This document shows positions 21,099 to 31,008 of a stretch of DNA of 38,397 nucleotides, in pieces. The first letter of the stretch is position 1. Each line of letters begins with the position of its first letter. The DNA is taken from contig JAUYRJ010000042.1 in the NCBI GenBank assembly GCA_030696845.1, forward strand, positions 1 through 38,397, given 5' to 3'. The DNA comes from Polynucleobacter sp. (lineage in GTDB: Bacteria > Pseudomonadota > Gammaproteobacteria > Burkholderiales > Burkholderiaceae). The translations under genes and the position numbers were made by a program. A model generated the notes under the pieces. The model saw only the letters and a list, made by a program, of their open reading frames with translations, was not told the DNA's origin and did no database searches.

Positions 21099-22181
21099 AT
21101 GTCCCAAAAAGGCAGCGCGGACGTCGCTCGTTTGTCGACGGCCGATTTAGCGGCGGGTATCGATGCTTTTGATGTTGTCATCGATGTGCGCTCCCCGGCT
21201 GAATTTGCCTTGGATCATATTCCCGGATCGATCAACTGTCCCGTTCTCGATAATGAAGAACGGATTTTGATTGGTACTCTTTATAAACAAGAATCACCCT
21301 TTGCGGCGAAAAAGCGCGGAGCCGCCTTGGTCGCAAAGAATATTGCTCAGCATTTGGAGACACACTTTTTAGAGATGCCGCGTGAATGGCGCCCCTTAAT
21401 TTATTGCTGGCGTGGAGGAGAGCGCAGTGGCGCTTTTACGCATATCTTGCGGCGCATTGGTTGGAAGGCCAGCCAGCTTGAAGGCGGCTATCAGGGATTT
21501 CGTAGGCAAGTCATTGCCGATTTGGCTCAGGCGGCCGAGGCTTTTTCTTTTCGCGTGATTTGTGGCATGACGGGTAGTGGTAAAACACGGGTATTGCATG
21601 AGCTTGCAGCAGTGGGGGAGCAGGTACTTGATTTGGAGTGTTTGGCAAACCATCGCGGCTCTGTATTGGGCGGTGATCCGATTGATCCGCAGCCCACACA
21701 AAAAGCATTTGAAACTCGTATTTGGAATGCCTTACGGCAGTTGGATCCTAGTCGGGCAGTCTTTGTCGAGTCGGAGAGTAAAAAGGTCGGCGGAGTACAT
21801 ATTCCTGACGCCTTAATGGAGCGGATCCGTTTGGGCGAGTGCATCGAGGTGCGCGCCAGTAATAGCACCCGAGTGTCATGGTTGATGCGTGAATACCATC
21901 ACTTTTTATCCAATACAGCAGATCTTGAAGATAAATTGGGCATGCTTCGTGCACGCTACGGTAATGAGGCAATCAGTGTGTGGTGTGAACAGGCGCAGGC
22001 TGGTCGATTTGCCGAGTTGGTTGAGGACTTGCTGGTAAAGCACTATGACCCGTCCTACCAAGGTTCGATTCGCCGCAATTTCCTGCGCTATGATTCTGCC
22101 GACTCTTTCATGCTGGATGGAGACAGCGATGCTGCGTTTTTGACTATTGCAAAAGCCATTAAAGCGAAATACAGTTCATAA
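21099..22181 (+). CDS. selU: tRNA 2-selenouridine synthase (SelU/MnmH)
   Basis: A 360-residue enzyme that replaces the 2-thio group of the wobble uridine of Lys, Glu and Gln tRNAs by selenium, through a geranylated intermediate. The N-terminal rhodanese domain (about 12-140) has the active cysteine C103 in 'IYCWRGGERSG'. The C-terminal P-loop domain has 'GMTGSGKT' at 156-163. It uses selenophosphate, so a SelD gene should exist elsewhere in the genome. Its position beside sulfane-sulfur genes may be chance. A terminator follows. Confidence 0.92.
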   Translation: MSQKGSADVARLSTADLAAGIDAFDVVIDVRSPAEFALDHIPGSINCPVLDNEERILIGTLYKQESPFAAKKRGAALVAKNIAQHLETHFLEMPREWRPLIYCWRGGERSGAFTHILRRIGWKASQLEGGYQGFRRQVIADLAQAAEAFSFRVICGMTGSGKTRVLHELAAVGEQVLDLECLANHRGSVLGGDPIDPQPTQKAFETRIWNALRQLDPSRAVFVESESKKVGGVHIPDALMERIRLGECIEVRASNSTRVSWLMREYHHFLSNTADLEDKLGMLRARYGNEAISVWCEQAQAGRFAELVEDLLVKHYDPSYQGSIRRNFLRYDSADSFMLDGDSDAAFLTIAKAIKAKYSS

Positions 22182-22212
22182 AAAAGAGGCTAATAGTATT
22201 TCATTAGCCTCT
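22181..22212 (-). terminator. Terminator between convergent selU and gcdH
   Basis: Perfect 10-bp inverted repeat AGAGGCTAAT/ATTAGCCTCT with an 8-base loop. Read on the minus strand it is followed by a T-run (AAAAA at 22181-22185 on the plus strand), a strong terminator for gcdH. It may also stop selU transcripts, but the T-rich flank on the plus strand is weak. Confidence 0.78.
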
Positions 22213-22232
22213 CTTCTGAACATTTAAATGGC

Positions 22233-23411
22233 CTAACTAAAGGCTTGAATACCCGTTTGAGCGCGACCTAAAATGAGAGCGTGAATGTCATGCGTTCCTT
22301 CGTATGTATTCACCGCCTCGAGATTTAGCATATGGCGGATAACCCCATATTCATCTGATACTCCGTTACCACCGTGCATATCGCGTGCCATGCGAGCAAT
22401 ATCAAGCGCCTTGCCACAGGAGTTGCGTTTCATGATGGAGGTAATTTCTGGAGCGGCAATGTGCTCATCCTTCATTCGACCTAAACGCAAGCATCCTTGC
22501 AAGGCGAGTGTGATCTCCGTTTGCATGTCGGCCAGTTTTTTCTGGATGAGCTGATTAGCGGCAAGAGGGCGTCCAAACTGCTGGCGATCCATGGTGTATT
22601 GCCGCGCTTTAAACCAGCAATCTTCTGCAGCGCCCAAAACGCCCCAAGCAATTCCATACCGCGCGGAGTTGAGGCAGGTAAAGGGCCCTTTGAGGCCTGT
22701 AATTTCAGGGAACTCATTTTCAGCAGGGACAAAGACATTGTCCATGACGATTTCACCGGTAATAGAGGCCCTTAGGCTCATTTTTCCAGTAATCTTTGGT
22801 GCCGATAAGCCTTTCATGCCTTTTTCTAGGATGTAACCACGAATCAGACCTTCATCGTTTTTAGCCCAGACCACAAATACATCGGCAATCGGTGAGTTTG
22901 AGATCCACATTTTTGATCCGGTCAGTTCAAAGCCTCCGGGAACCGATCGTGCTCGGGTGATCATGGCTCCAGCATCTGAGCCGTAGTTGGGTTCCGTAAG
23001 GCCAAAGCAACCGATCCATTCTCCAGTGGCTAATTTGGGTAAAAACTTCTCTTTTTGTGCCTTACTGCCGAATTCATTAATAGGTACCATCACCAAAGAG
23101 GACTGGACGCTCATCATGGAGCGATAACCAGAGTCAACACGTTCAATTTCACGCGCAATCAGGCCGTAGGAAACGTAGTTCAGATTGGCTCCGCCATATT
23201 CCTCGGGAATGGTAATTCCCAAAAGGCCCAGCTCCCCCATTTCCCGAAAAATCGCGGGATCGGTCGTTTCATTTCGGAAGGCATCGTGAACGCGTGGGGC
23301 AAGGCTACCTTGGGCATACTCAAAGGCGGCGTCACGAATCATCCGTTCTTCACTAGTTAACTGGCTGTCTAGCATCAGTGGGTCTTCCCACTGAAATATT
23401 GGCTTACTCAT
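22233..23411 (-). CDS. gcdH: Glutaryl-CoA dehydrogenase GcdH
   Basis: FAD-dependent acyl-CoA dehydrogenase of 392 residues that oxidises and decarboxylates glutaryl-CoA to crotonyl-CoA in lysine and tryptophan breakdown. The family signatures are '[15 protein letters not shown]', '[20 protein letters not shown]' and the catalytic glutamate in '[20 protein letters not shown]'. The open frame extends 19 codons further upstream, but ATG 23411 has an AGGAAG ribosome site and starts '[12 protein letters not shown]', matching the usual length. It is divergent from the queuosine-precursor transporter. Confidence 0.93.
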   Translation of the reverse strand: MSKPIFQWEDPLMLDSQLTSEERMIRDAAFEYAQGSLAPRVHDAFRNETTDPAIFREMGELGLLGITIPEEYGGANLNYVSYGLIAREIERVDSGYRSMMSVQSSLVMVPINEFGSKAQKEKFLPKLATGEWIGCFGLTEPNYGSDAGAMITRARSVPGGFELTGSKMWISNSPIADVFVVWAKNDEGLIRGYILEKGMKGLSAPKITGKMSLRASITGEIVMDNVFVPAENEFPEITGLKGPFTCLNSARYGIAWGVLGAAEDCWFKARQYTMDRQQFGRPLAANQLIQKKLADMQTEITLALQGCLRLGRMKDEHIAAPEITSIMKRNSCGKALDIARMARDMHGGNGVSDEYGVIRHMLNLEAVNTYEGTHDIHALILGRAQTGIQAFS

Positions 23412-23508
23412 TGATTTTTTGCTTCCTGTGTCTTTTATTAAATCGGGATATCCTGTTCTATTATCCAACTTTTAACCAAATCCTGCCTTAGAAGACTGCC
23501 TAATTTTT

Positions 23509-24210
23509 ATGCAACGCCGCCACCGTTACTATGATCTGATTCTGGCTGCTTTTGTGGTGGTTTTACTATGCAGTAATTTTATTGGGGCAGGCAAAACTGC
23601 TACGCTAGATCTTCCGTTATTTGGTCCTGTCATTTTTGGGGCTGGCATCTTATTTTTCCCCATTGCCTATTTTTTTGGCGACATTATGACGGAGGTTTAC
23701 GGTTATGCGTATGACCGGAGGGCGGTGTGGGCAGGGTTTACGGCACTCGCCTTTGCTGCCATCATGGCGCAGATTGTCATTGCGCTTCCCGTTGCGCCGG
23801 GCGGCTATATGGCCCACTATCAAGAGGGGCTCGAAACTGTATTTGGTAACTCATGGCGGATTGCTTTAGCTTCCATGTTGGCATTTTGGTGTGGTAGCTT
23901 TTCCAATAGCTACGTACTCGCCAAGATGAAAATCATGACCCAGGGCCGTCATTTGTGGACGCGCACGATCGGGTCTACTGTGGTGGGGGAGTTGGTCGAT
24001 TCCAGTCTATTTTATGCGATTGCGTTTTATGGAATCTGGTCTACTGCTGAAATTATTCAAGTAGCCCTAGCTCAATATGTCTTAAAAACAGCCTGGGAGG
24101 TATTGGCGACTCCTTTAACGTATGCTGTAGTTCGTCGGCTTAAGCAAATAGAGAGCGAAGACTTTTATGATACGAATACTAACTTCACACCATTTAGGGT
24201 AAAGGTTTAA
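23509..24210 (+). CDS. yhhQ: Queuosine precursor transporter (YhhQ/VUT family)
   Basis: Inner-membrane protein of 233 residues with about six hydrophobic segments. '[28 protein letters not shown]' and '[23 protein letters not shown]' are the signatures of YhhQ, which imports the queuosine precursors preQ0 and preQ1 (a salvage route). A preQ1 riboswitch was looked for in the 97-bp upstream region and not found. It ends two bases before msrP, so the two may be co-transcribed although functionally unrelated. Confidence 0.9.
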   Translation: MQRRHRYYDLILAAFVVVLLCSNFIGAGKTATLDLPLFGPVIFGAGILFFPIAYFFGDIMTEVYGYAYDRRAVWAGFTALAFAAIMAQIVIALPVAPGGYMAHYQEGLETVFGNSWRIALASMLAFWCGSFSNSYVLAKMKIMTQGRHLWTRTIGSTVVGELVDSSLFYAIAFYGIWSTAEIIQVALAQYVLKTAWEVLATPLTYAVVRRLKQIESEDFYDTNTNFTPFRVKV

Positions 24211-24212
24211 CA

Positions 24213-25184
24213 ATGAAGGCATTTCACGATCCCAGTATTGAGGCCAGCAGCATTACGCCGAGAGCCATTTTTGAGCAGCGCCGTGAATTAATTCGGCTTG
24301 CGGCGACCGGAAGTATGGGTTTGGCGCTTGCGCCTTGGTTTTCGCGGGAAGCATTTGCTAGCAATCCCGATGCGGTAAAGCTAAAAAATGTAAGCGAGTC
24401 ACCATTCTCAACTAAAGAAACCCTCTCGGAATATAAAGAGGTCACCACCTACAATAATTTTTATGAGTTTGGGCTCGACAAAGGTGACCCCGCTAAACGT
24501 TCGGGCTCTTTCAAAACAAGCCCGTGGACGGTAACAATCGATGGCCTGGTTAAAAAGCCAATGACGATTGATATGGATACCCTGCTGAAATTAGCCCCCA
24601 TTGAGGAGCGAATTTATCGGATGCGCTGCGTTGAAGGGTGGTCAATGGTGATTCCTTGGAACGGCTACTCCTTATCTAAGTTACTCAATCTGGTAGAGCC
24701 CCTAGGCTCCGCTAAATATGTTGAATTTATTACCTTGGCAGATCCCAAACAGATGCCGGGTCTGGCAAGACCTATCTTAGATTGGCCATATCGTGAGGGC
24801 TTGCGTTTAGATGAGGCAATGAATCCGCTCACTCTGCTTACCCTCGGCCTATACGGCGAAGTATTGCCGAAGCAAAATGGCGCACCCGTTCGCATCGTAG
24901 TCCCCTGGAAATACGGCTTTAAGAGTGCTAAATCCATCGTTGCGATTCGCTTAACTGAGAAGCAGCCCATCACAAGCTGGAATAAATCAGCGCCGCGCGA
25001 ATATGGCTTTTATTCCAACGTCAATCCGAAGGTCGATCATCCGCGCTGGAGTCAGGCGACCGAGCGACGGTTGGGTGATGGCCGCGGTATTTTTGCTCCC
25101 AAGATCCCTACGGAAATGTTTAATGGATATGGAGCCCAAGTCGCCAGTCTTTACAGCGGTATGGACCTGAAAAAGAATTACTAA
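24213..25184 (+). CDS. msrP: Methionine sulfoxide reductase catalytic subunit MsrP (YedY)
   Basis: Periplasmic molybdenum enzyme of 323 residues that reduces methionine sulfoxide in exported proteins. The molybdenum-ligating cysteine is C139 in '[17 protein letters not shown]'. The Tat signal is E-Q-R23-R24-E-L-I-R at the end of a long leader. The protein belongs to the sulfite-oxidase superfamily together with SoxC of this window, and both depend on molybdate. msrQ follows directly. Confidence 0.95.
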   Translation: MKAFHDPSIEASSITPRAIFEQRRELIRLAATGSMGLALAPWFSREAFASNPDAVKLKNVSESPFSTKETLSEYKEVTTYNNFYEFGLDKGDPAKRSGSFKTSPWTVTIDGLVKKPMTIDMDTLLKLAPIEERIYRMRCVEGWSMVIPWNGYSLSKLLNLVEPLGSAKYVEFITLADPKQMPGLARPILDWPYREGLRLDEAMNPLTLLTLGLYGEVLPKQNGAPVRIVVPWKYGFKSAKSIVAIRLTEKQPITSWNKSAPREYGFYSNVNPKVDHPRWSQATERRLGDGRGIFAPKIPTEMFNGYGAQVASLYSGMDLKKNY

Positions 25185-25185
25185 T

Positions 25186-25791
25186 TTGTTCTTACTGAAG
25201 TCATCCATTTTTGCTCTCGCACTGCTACCGCTTGCCCGCTTAATTTGGCTTGGTGCTGCCCATGACTTAGGAGCAAACCCGATTGAGTTCATTACCCGCT
25301 CGATGGGAACCTGGACGCTGGTTTTTTTGTGCCTGAGTTTGGCAATGTCGCCAGCTAGATTGATTACGGGTTGGAATGGCTTCATTCGCTTGCGGCGCAT
25401 GCTCGGCTTATTTTGTTTTTTCTATGCTACTGTGCATTTTCTGATCTGGCTGTGGCTGGATCATGACTTTATGCTCTCCGCAATGTGGCGTGATGTGCTT
25501 GAGCGACCATTTATTACATTTGGATTTCTCGCATTTGTATTATTGATACCGCTTGCATTGACCTCAACGCAATGGGCGATGCGCATTTTAGGGTGGCGTT
25601 GGTCTTTGTTGCATCGCCTGGTTTATGGGGTTGCGGTATTGGCTATATTGCATTACTGGTGGCATAAAGCAGGTAAAAGCGATTTTCAGACCGTATCGAT
25701 TTATGGGGCGGTAATCGTATTATTGCTATTGATCCGTTTGCCGATAATTAAGCGGTACTTTAAAAACAACAGGGGAAGTCACTCAGCATGA
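25186..25791 (+). CDS. msrQ: MsrQ (YedZ) haem-binding membrane subunit
   Basis: Integral membrane protein of 201 residues with about six segments that carries electrons from the quinone pool or flavin reductase to MsrP. Histidines in 'ATVHFLIWLW', 'LLHRLVYG' and 'LHYWWHKAGK' are the usual haem b ligands. The start is TTG at 25186, one base after the msrP stop; no ATG lies in frame until far inside the first membrane segment, so TTG is the best candidate. It overlaps the next gene by 4 bp (ATGA). Confidence 0.9.
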   Translation: MFLLKSSIFALALLPLARLIWLGAAHDLGANPIEFITRSMGTWTLVFLCLSLAMSPARLITGWNGFIRLRRMLGLFCFFYATVHFLIWLWLDHDFMLSAMWRDVLERPFITFGFLAFVLLIPLALTSTQWAMRILGWRWSLLHRLVYGVAVLAILHYWWHKAGKSDFQTVSIYGAVIVLLLLIRLPIIKRYFKNNRGSHSA

Positions 25792-27443
25792 CTATGCAAT
25801 TTAATTGGGACAATCCATATCCATCCATTCGGATGCCGGTCATGGGGCGCAACGTCGTTTCAACCTCCCATCCGTATGCCGCGCAAGCTGGCCTCAAAAT
25901 AATCCATCAGGGTGGGAATGCGATTGATGCTGCCATTGCCGCAGCGGCTGCCCTCATGATTGTTGAACCCGTTTCCAATGGGCTCGGAAGCGATTGTTTT
26001 GCAATTGTCTGGGATGGTAATCAATTGCACGGCCTGAACGCGTCTGGTACAGCGCCCCAAGCATGGAGCCCAGGATATTTTGCTGGCAAGTATGGTGAGG
26101 AGCGTAGCGGGATCGCCAAGCATCCGATGCGGGGTTGGGATTCCGTCTCGGTGCCTGGTGCCCTTGCGGGGTGGGAGGCCTTGCATACGCGGTTTGGTTC
26201 TCTACCATTTGCAGATTTATTGCAGCCTGCAATCGAGGTAGCAGAGCGTGGGTATGCTTTGGCCCCAGTGGTTGCACACAAATGGGCATCTGCAGTCGGC
26301 GAACTCCAATCTCAGCCCGGTTTTGCGCAAGCCTTTATGCCAAGGGGTCGCGCTCCTGAAATTGGTGAGCAAATTCACTTTCATGCTGCCGCCAAGGCGC
26401 TTCGCCTGATTGCTAGCCGCGGTGTTAGGGAGTTTTATGAGGGCGAAATCGCAGATGCCATGATTGCACACGCGCAAAGCCACGGTGGCTCGATGACTTC
26501 GAGTGATTTGGCTGGCTATCGACCCGACTGGGTTGGGACCATTGCACAGCGGGTGCGTGGTAGCGATGGCGGGCAGTACGATGTGCATGAGATTCCACCT
26601 AATGGGCAGGGTATAGGGGCGCTGATTGCGATGGGGATTTTGGAGCACCTGAATTTATCCGATTACCCGGTCGATAGTGTTGAGTGTCAGCATCTGCAAA
26701 TCGAGGCTATGAAACTCGCTTTTGCGGATGTTTATCGCTATGTGGCCGACCCGCGATCGATGGAGGTAACGCCAGCGCAAATGCTTGATCCTGCGTATTT
26801 GGCCGGGCGAGCAAAGGAAATTAACCTGAACAAGGCAACGCATTTCCAGTTTGGTTTGCCTCCTTCTGGGGGCACCATTTACCTCAGCGCCAGTGATGAG
26901 CAGGGCAGAATGATTTCTTTCATTCAAAGCAACTACATGGGCTTTGGTTCGGGGATTGTAGTTCCTGAATTCGGGGTCAGTTTGCAAAATCGAGGATACG
27001 GCTTTTCAATGGATCCTAAGTCTGCCAATGTGGTTGCTGGCGGTAAGCGCCCATTTCATACGATCATTCCGGCATTTTTAACCCGTGAGCACGATGGCAA
27101 GACCCATCCTCAGATGAGTTTTGGGGTTATGGGCGGCGATATGCAGCCACAAGGGCATCTTCAGACACTTTTGCGTATGCTGGTTTACCGCCAGCAGCCA
27201 CAAGCCGCCTGCGATGGCCCGCGCTGGAAGGTGAATCGGGACTTTAGTTTGGATGTGGAGGCAAGCATGGGGGCAAAGGTGATTGATGGCCTCAAAAGCC
27301 TTGGGCATACCCTTAAACGGGTTGAGGATCCTTATATGGATTTCGGAGCAGGGCAGTTCATTTGGCGTCTCTCGGATGATTTGGAGGCGGGGTATATAGC
27401 AGCCAGCGATAGCAGGCGGGACGGTCTTGCAGCCGCATACTAG
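25788..27443 (+). CDS. ggt: Gamma-glutamyltransferase-family protein, cytoplasmic type
   Basis: A 551-residue Ntn hydrolase of the gamma-glutamyltransferase family. 'GGNAIDAAIAAAAAL' (42-55), 'GLGSDCFAIVWD' and 'PPNGQGIGALI' belong to the large subunit. The self-cleavage threonine is T363 in 'SGGTIYLSASD', which would start the small subunit. There is no signal peptide, unlike secreted Ggt; this resembles the YwrD-like branch. Activity on glutathione is possible but not shown by sequence. It overlaps msrQ by four bases, so an export-free glutathione or glutamyl enzyme is tied to MsrPQ. Confidence 0.87.
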   Translation: MTMQFNWDNPYPSIRMPVMGRNVVSTSHPYAAQAGLKIIHQGGNAIDAAIAAAAALMIVEPVSNGLGSDCFAIVWDGNQLHGLNASGTAPQAWSPGYFAGKYGEERSGIAKHPMRGWDSVSVPGALAGWEALHTRFGSLPFADLLQPAIEVAERGYALAPVVAHKWASAVGELQSQPGFAQAFMPRGRAPEIGEQIHFHAAAKALRLIASRGVREFYEGEIADAMIAHAQSHGGSMTSSDLAGYRPDWVGTIAQRVRGSDGGQYDVHEIPPNGQGIGALIAMGILEHLNLSDYPVDSVECQHLQIEAMKLAFADVYRYVADPRSMEVTPAQMLDPAYLAGRAKEINLNKATHFQFGLPPSGGTIYLSASDEQGRMISFIQSNYMGFGSGIVVPEFGVSLQNRGYGFSMDPKSANVVAGGKRPFHTIIPAFLTREHDGKTHPQMSFGVMGGDMQPQGHLQTLLRMLVYRQQPQAACDGPRWKVNRDFSLDVEASMGAKVIDGLKSLGHTLKRVEDPYMDFGAGQFIWRLSDDLEAGYIAASDSRRDGLAAAY

Positions 27444-27459
27444 GCTTCATAGGGTAAAA

Positions 27460-27490
27460 CTAGCGCTAGGTGGGCAACACCCGCTAAAAT
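27460..27490 (+). promoter_or_regulatory. Possible promoter and hairpin ahead of ybiT
   Basis: A TAAAAT -10-like box at 27485-27490 in the 114-bp gap. Just upstream are the 10-bp palindrome CTAGCGCTAG (27460-27469) and a folded segment with TAGCG/CGCTA and GGTG/CACC pairing. No -35 box is clear. A second small hairpin, GGCGC-TTACT-GCGCC, lies at 27508-27522. Role unproven. Confidence 0.3.
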
Positions 27491-27557
27491 ACGGGGTTAC
27501 GCATAGCGGCGCTTACTGCGCCCTCACTTGATTTAATCAGAAAGTAAGAACACATCC

Positions 27558-29165
27558 GTGCTGTCCGCATCCAATATCACCATGCAGTTTGGGGCAAAGC
27601 CCTTATTTGAAAACATCTCCGTTAAATTTGGCGGCGGTAACCGATATGGCCTCATCGGCGCAAATGGTTGCGGCAAGTCCACGTTTATGAAAATTTTGGG
27701 TGGCGATCTTGAGCCAACCAGCGGTAACGTGAGTCTTGAGCCCAACATTCGTTTAGGCAAATTGCGTCAAGATCAGTTCGCCTTTGAAGATGTCCGCGTT
27801 TTAGATGTCGTCATGATGGGTCACGAAGAAATGTGGAAGGCGGCTGCGGAGCGCGATGCGATTTATGCTAACCCCGATGCAACCGACGAAGACTATATGC
27901 GTGCCGCTGAATTAGAGGGCAAGTATGCTGAATACGGCGGCTACACCGCCGAAGCGAAGGCGGGTGAGCTGTTATTGGGCATTGGTATTCCGATCGATCA
28001 GCACCAGGGTCTGATGAGTAGCGTTGCGCCAGGATGGAAGCTGCGTGTTTTATTAGCCCAGGCTTTGTTTTCTGATCCTGATGTGCTGCTCTTGGATGAG
28101 CCAACGAATAACTTGGATATTCACTCGATTCATTGGCTTGAGGAAATCCTTAACCAACTGAACAGCACCATCATCATTATTTCCCATGACCGCCATTTCC
28201 TAAATGAGGTATGTACGCACATGGCGGATATGGACTACGGCACCCTAAAAGTCTATCCCGGTAACTACGACTCCTACATGCTTGCATCCACGCAAGCTCG
28301 GGCTCAGCAATTGGCGTCGAACGTAAAAGCCAAAGAGAAGGTTGCCGAGCTGCAAGCCTTCGTTAGTCGATTCTCTGCCAATGCATCGAAGGCGCGTCAA
28401 GCGACATCGCGTCAGCGTCAGCTTGAGAAGATCGAGATTACTGAAATTAAGCCTTCGTCGCGTCAAAATCCATTTATTCGGTTTGATTATGAAAAGAAAT
28501 TGCACAACATGGCAGTGGAGTGCAATGCTTTAACTAAGGCATTTGACCGGACTATTTTTAAGAACTTTAAGATTGGCATCCGCGCAGGCGAAAAGATTGC
28601 CATCATTGGTCAGAACGGCGCTGGAAAAACCACCTTACTTAAAACCATTCTTAGCAAACGTTTTAGTGGGATTCAAGCGGATAGTGGTGATGTGAAGTGG
28701 GCTGAAAATGCAAACGTCGGTGTGATGCCTCAAGATACGTCTGAGCTATTTCCCAATGATGAGCTTTTGATGGATTGGATGAATCAGTGGCGTAATACAG
28801 GCGATGACGATCAAGTTATTCGCGGTACGCTGGGGCGATTGCTATTCTCGGGTGATCATATTAGTAAATCGGTTAAGGTGCTCTCCGGCGGTGAAAAGGG
28901 GCGCATGATCTGGGGAAAGTTGATGCTACAAAAGCACAACGTGCTAGCGATGGATGAGCCAACCAATCACATGGACATGGAATCGATAGATAGTTTACAG
29001 ATCGCATTAGAGAAGTTTGAAGGTACCTTGCTATTTGTGTCTCATGATCGGGAGTTTGTGTCGGCTTTGGCCAATCGGATTTTAGAGGTCAAGATGGATG
29101 GCAGTGTAGTTGATTATTCGGGTACGTACGAAGAGTATCTGCGTAGCCAGGCACTCGCAGGCTAA
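27558..29165 (+). CDS. ybiT: ABC-F ATPase YbiT
   Basis: Ribosome-associated ABC-F protein of 535 residues with two ATPase domains and no membrane part. The first P-loop is 'GANGCGKS' (34-41); its signature is '[15 protein letters not shown]', the altered form typical of YbiT. The linker contains '[26 protein letters not shown]', and the second domain has 'GQNGAGKTT', 'LSGGEKGRM' and '[12 protein letters not shown]'. ABC-F proteins bind the ribosomal E-site and relieve stalling. GTG start at 27558 has only a weak ribosome site. Confidence 0.93.
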   Translation: MLSASNITMQFGAKPLFENISVKFGGGNRYGLIGANGCGKSTFMKILGGDLEPTSGNVSLEPNIRLGKLRQDQFAFEDVRVLDVVMMGHEEMWKAAAERDAIYANPDATDEDYMRAAELEGKYAEYGGYTAEAKAGELLLGIGIPIDQHQGLMSSVAPGWKLRVLLAQALFSDPDVLLLDEPTNNLDIHSIHWLEEILNQLNSTIIIISHDRHFLNEVCTHMADMDYGTLKVYPGNYDSYMLASTQARAQQLASNVKAKEKVAELQAFVSRFSANASKARQATSRQRQLEKIEITEIKPSSRQNPFIRFDYEKKLHNMAVECNALTKAFDRTIFKNFKIGIRAGEKIAIIGQNGAGKTTLLKTILSKRFSGIQADSGDVKWAENANVGVMPQDTSELFPNDELLMDWMNQWRNTGDDDQVIRGTLGRLLFSGDHISKSVKVLSGGEKGRMIWGKLMLQKHNVLAMDEPTNHMDMESIDSLQIALEKFEGTLLFVSHDREFVSALANRILEVKMDGSVVDYSGTYEEYLRSQALAG

Positions 29166-29176
29166 CTGTTTTAGCC
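29160..29176. terminator. Small hairpin spanning both convergent stop codons
   Basis: GGCTAA-CTGTT-TTAGCC: a 6-bp perfect stem whose arms contain the ybiT stop (TAA, 29163-29165) and, on the other strand, the DUF1289 stop (29171-29173). T-rich sequence follows on the plus side. It can serve both genes as a compact terminator; the short stem limits confidence. Confidence 0.45.
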
Positions 29177-29422
29177 TTGCTTATTTCTCTGGAAGCGCAT
29201 TGCTGTTCCTTCGGATTGAATGCGTTTCCAGACGGCGGACTTTTCTTCCGGAGTCATAAATACCCAGTTACTCACTTCCATCAATGTACGCCCACATCCC
29301 TTGCAGATTTCATCATAAAGGGTTGAGCAAACGCCAATGCAGGGCGAGTCCGACTCCGCATCGCCAATTAATAATGAATTAGCGCCGTCGAGTGGGGTAT
29401 TGGGTTTTGCGGAAGAGTTCAT
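29171..29422 (-). CDS. DUF1289 family protein
   Basis: An 83-residue protein with the DUF1289 pattern of cysteines: C28-x3-C32 in 'SPCIGVCSTLYDEICKGCGRT', then C40 and C43, suggesting metal or Fe-S binding. 'WVFMTPEEKSAVWKRI' closes the domain. Function of the family is not established. Its ATG overlaps the preceding GNAT gene by 4 bp (ATGA), so both come from one transcript. Confidence 0.82.
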   Translation of the reverse strand: MNSSAKPNTPLDGANSLLIGDAESDSPCIGVCSTLYDEICKGCGRTLMEVSNWVFMTPEEKSAVWKRIQSEGTAMRFQRNKQG

Positions 29423-30603
29423 TCCAGTACTGTAGTCGATTTGAGCGGAGAGTGCTCTGCCAACTCATCTACATAAGCGCTAATGCCATCGCGCTCTCGC
29501 TCCAGAAAGCGCGCCACTGCTTCTGAAAATTGGGCGTCTTGGATCCAGTGGGCGGACTGAACCGTTACCGGTAAAAAGCCGCGAGCCATTTTATGTTGGC
29601 CCTGAGCGCCTCCTTCTAGAACCTGAATGCCTTCGCGTATGCAGTATTCAATTGCTTGGTAGTAAGCGGTTTCAAAATGCAGGCAGGGGACGTATTCCGT
29701 TGAACCCCAGTAGCGTCCATACGCCGTTGAGATCGGCGCGGATCGATCCACGACCAGTAGCGATGCTGCAATAGATCGACCATTTTTCTGAGCCAAAATC
29801 AAATGCAAATAATCTGGCATGCGCTCTGCCCATAACTGGAAAAAATCCTCATTCAGATAGGGTGACGAATGGTGTTCGATGTAGGTATTGGCGTAACAAC
29901 GATAAAAGAATGACCAATCAGAGGGGTTTGCTTGTCTGCCTGGTTGGTGCAAAAAGGTAACGCCAGCATCCGCAACTTGACTGCGTTCCCGCCGAATATT
30001 TTTCCTGCGCTTCATATTGAGTTGGCTTAAAAACGCATCCATATGGGTATAGCCCGCATTTTTCCAATGAAACTGTACTGAGTCGCGGACCATAAAATCC
30101 TGGGCAAGTAAGGCTTTTTGGGTTTCTGGATCCGGAAACAATATGTGCGCTGAAGATAGCTTGTTTTGGATCAGTAGTTGCTTTAGACCCTGAATGAGCC
30201 ACTGTCGAGTATGGTCTGGATTATGGGCTGGATCAAGCAAGATGCGGGAACCTTGAACCGGTGTAAATGGAATTGAGCACAACGCCTTTGGGTAATACGC
30301 CATACCATTTTGGCTATAGGCCTCAGCCAAAGACCAATCAAATACATATTCACCATACGAATGGGTTTTGAGGTAAAGCGGCATTAGGCCGATGGGCTCA
30401 TTTGCGCCCCGATTGAAAACTGCAAGATGCGCGATTTGCCACCCGGTTTGCTTGCCAACACAGCCGCAATCTTCTAAAGCAGATAAAAACGCGTGCCGTA
30501 AAAAAGGAGTTGAATTGCTTGGCAGCAGACGGTCCCACTGCTGCGCAGAAACGGCGTGAATGCTATTTAGTACGCGAAGTTCAACCGAGTCGTTTAGTGG
30601 CAC
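29419..30603 (-). CDS. GNAT/FemX-like N-acyltransferase (DUF482)
   Basis: A 394-residue protein of the DUF482/COG3146 family, a GNAT-superfamily fold related to peptidoglycan aminoacyltransferases. Recognisable blocks are 'HAFLSALEDCGCVG', 'MPLYLKTHSYGEYVFDWSLAEAY', 'MKRRKNIRRERSQV' and 'VLEGGAQGQHKMARGFLPV', the last near the acyl-CoA site. Its acceptor is unknown. It lies 5 bp downstream of gloA in the same direction. Confidence 0.8.
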   Translation of the reverse strand: MPLNDSVELRVLNSIHAVSAQQWDRLLPSNSTPFLRHAFLSALEDCGCVGKQTGWQIAHLAVFNRGANEPIGLMPLYLKTHSYGEYVFDWSLAEAYSQNGMAYYPKALCSIPFTPVQGSRILLDPAHNPDHTRQWLIQGLKQLLIQNKLSSAHILFPDPETQKALLAQDFMVRDSVQFHWKNAGYTHMDAFLSQLNMKRRKNIRRERSQVADAGVTFLHQPGRQANPSDWSFFYRCYANTYIEHHSSPYLNEDFFQLWAERMPDYLHLILAQKNGRSIAASLLVVDRSAPISTAYGRYWGSTEYVPCLHFETAYYQAIEYCIREGIQVLEGGAQGQHKMARGFLPVTVQSAHWIQDAQFSEAVARFLERERDGISAYVDELAEHSPLKSTTVLE

Positions 30604-30608
30604 ATTCT

Positions 30609-30995
30609 TTAGCGTTGAATCAATTCAATCTTATAACCATCTGGATCGGTTACAAAGGCAATGATGGTATCGCCTCCCTGCACTGGACCTGCTTCTCGAG
30701 TAACCTGGCCGCCAGCGGCCTTAATTGCAGCGCAGGCAGCGTAGGCATCGGCAACACCAAGGGCAATATGCCCATAGGCAGTACCAAGCTCATATTGATT
30801 AACACCATGGTTGTACGTTAGCTCAATCTCAGCCTGCCCATCGGCATTGCCTTTGCCAAAACCAACAAATGCCAGTGAATATTTTTGTTCAGGGCGCTCG
30901 GTGGTGCGCAACAAATTCATCCCTAAAACGCGGGTATAAAAGTCGATAGAGCGGGGTAGATCGCCAACCCGCAGCATGGTATGCAACAGCATCAT
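30609..30995 (-). CDS. gloA: Lactoylglutathione lyase (glyoxalase I) GloA
   Basis: Metal-dependent glyoxalase I of 128 residues that converts the methylglyoxal-glutathione hemithioacetal to lactoylglutathione. Metal ligands visible are H5 ('[10 protein letters not shown]'), a glutamate in '[11 protein letters not shown]', a histidine in 'YGHIALGV' and a glutamate in 'GYKIELIQR'. It begins with two ATG codons. The short length without the inserted loop fits the nickel-type bacterial enzyme. Confidence 0.94.
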   Translation of the reverse strand: MMLLHTMLRVGDLPRSIDFYTRVLGMNLLRTTERPEQKYSLAFVGFGKGNADGQAEIELTYNHGVNQYELGTAYGHIALGVADAYAACAAIKAAGGQVTREAGPVQGGDTIIAFVTDPDGYKIELIQR

Positions 30996-31008
30996 GTTGA
31001 TCTCCAGT

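Noticed and set aside
22219..22230. ATTTAAAT in the selU-gcdH gap as a third BigR-type site
   Set aside because: Only an 8-bp palindrome, without the flanking TATA arms or the extended -10, and between two gene ends.
23412..23508. preQ1 riboswitch ahead of the queuosine-precursor transporter
   Set aside because: No recognisable preQ1-I stem or the A-rich tail; the region looks like a plain divergent promoter gap.
27508..27522. GGCGC-TTACT-GCGCC hairpin as a terminator after the GGT gene
   Set aside because: Five-bp stem without a T-run; mentioned only with the ybiT leader.
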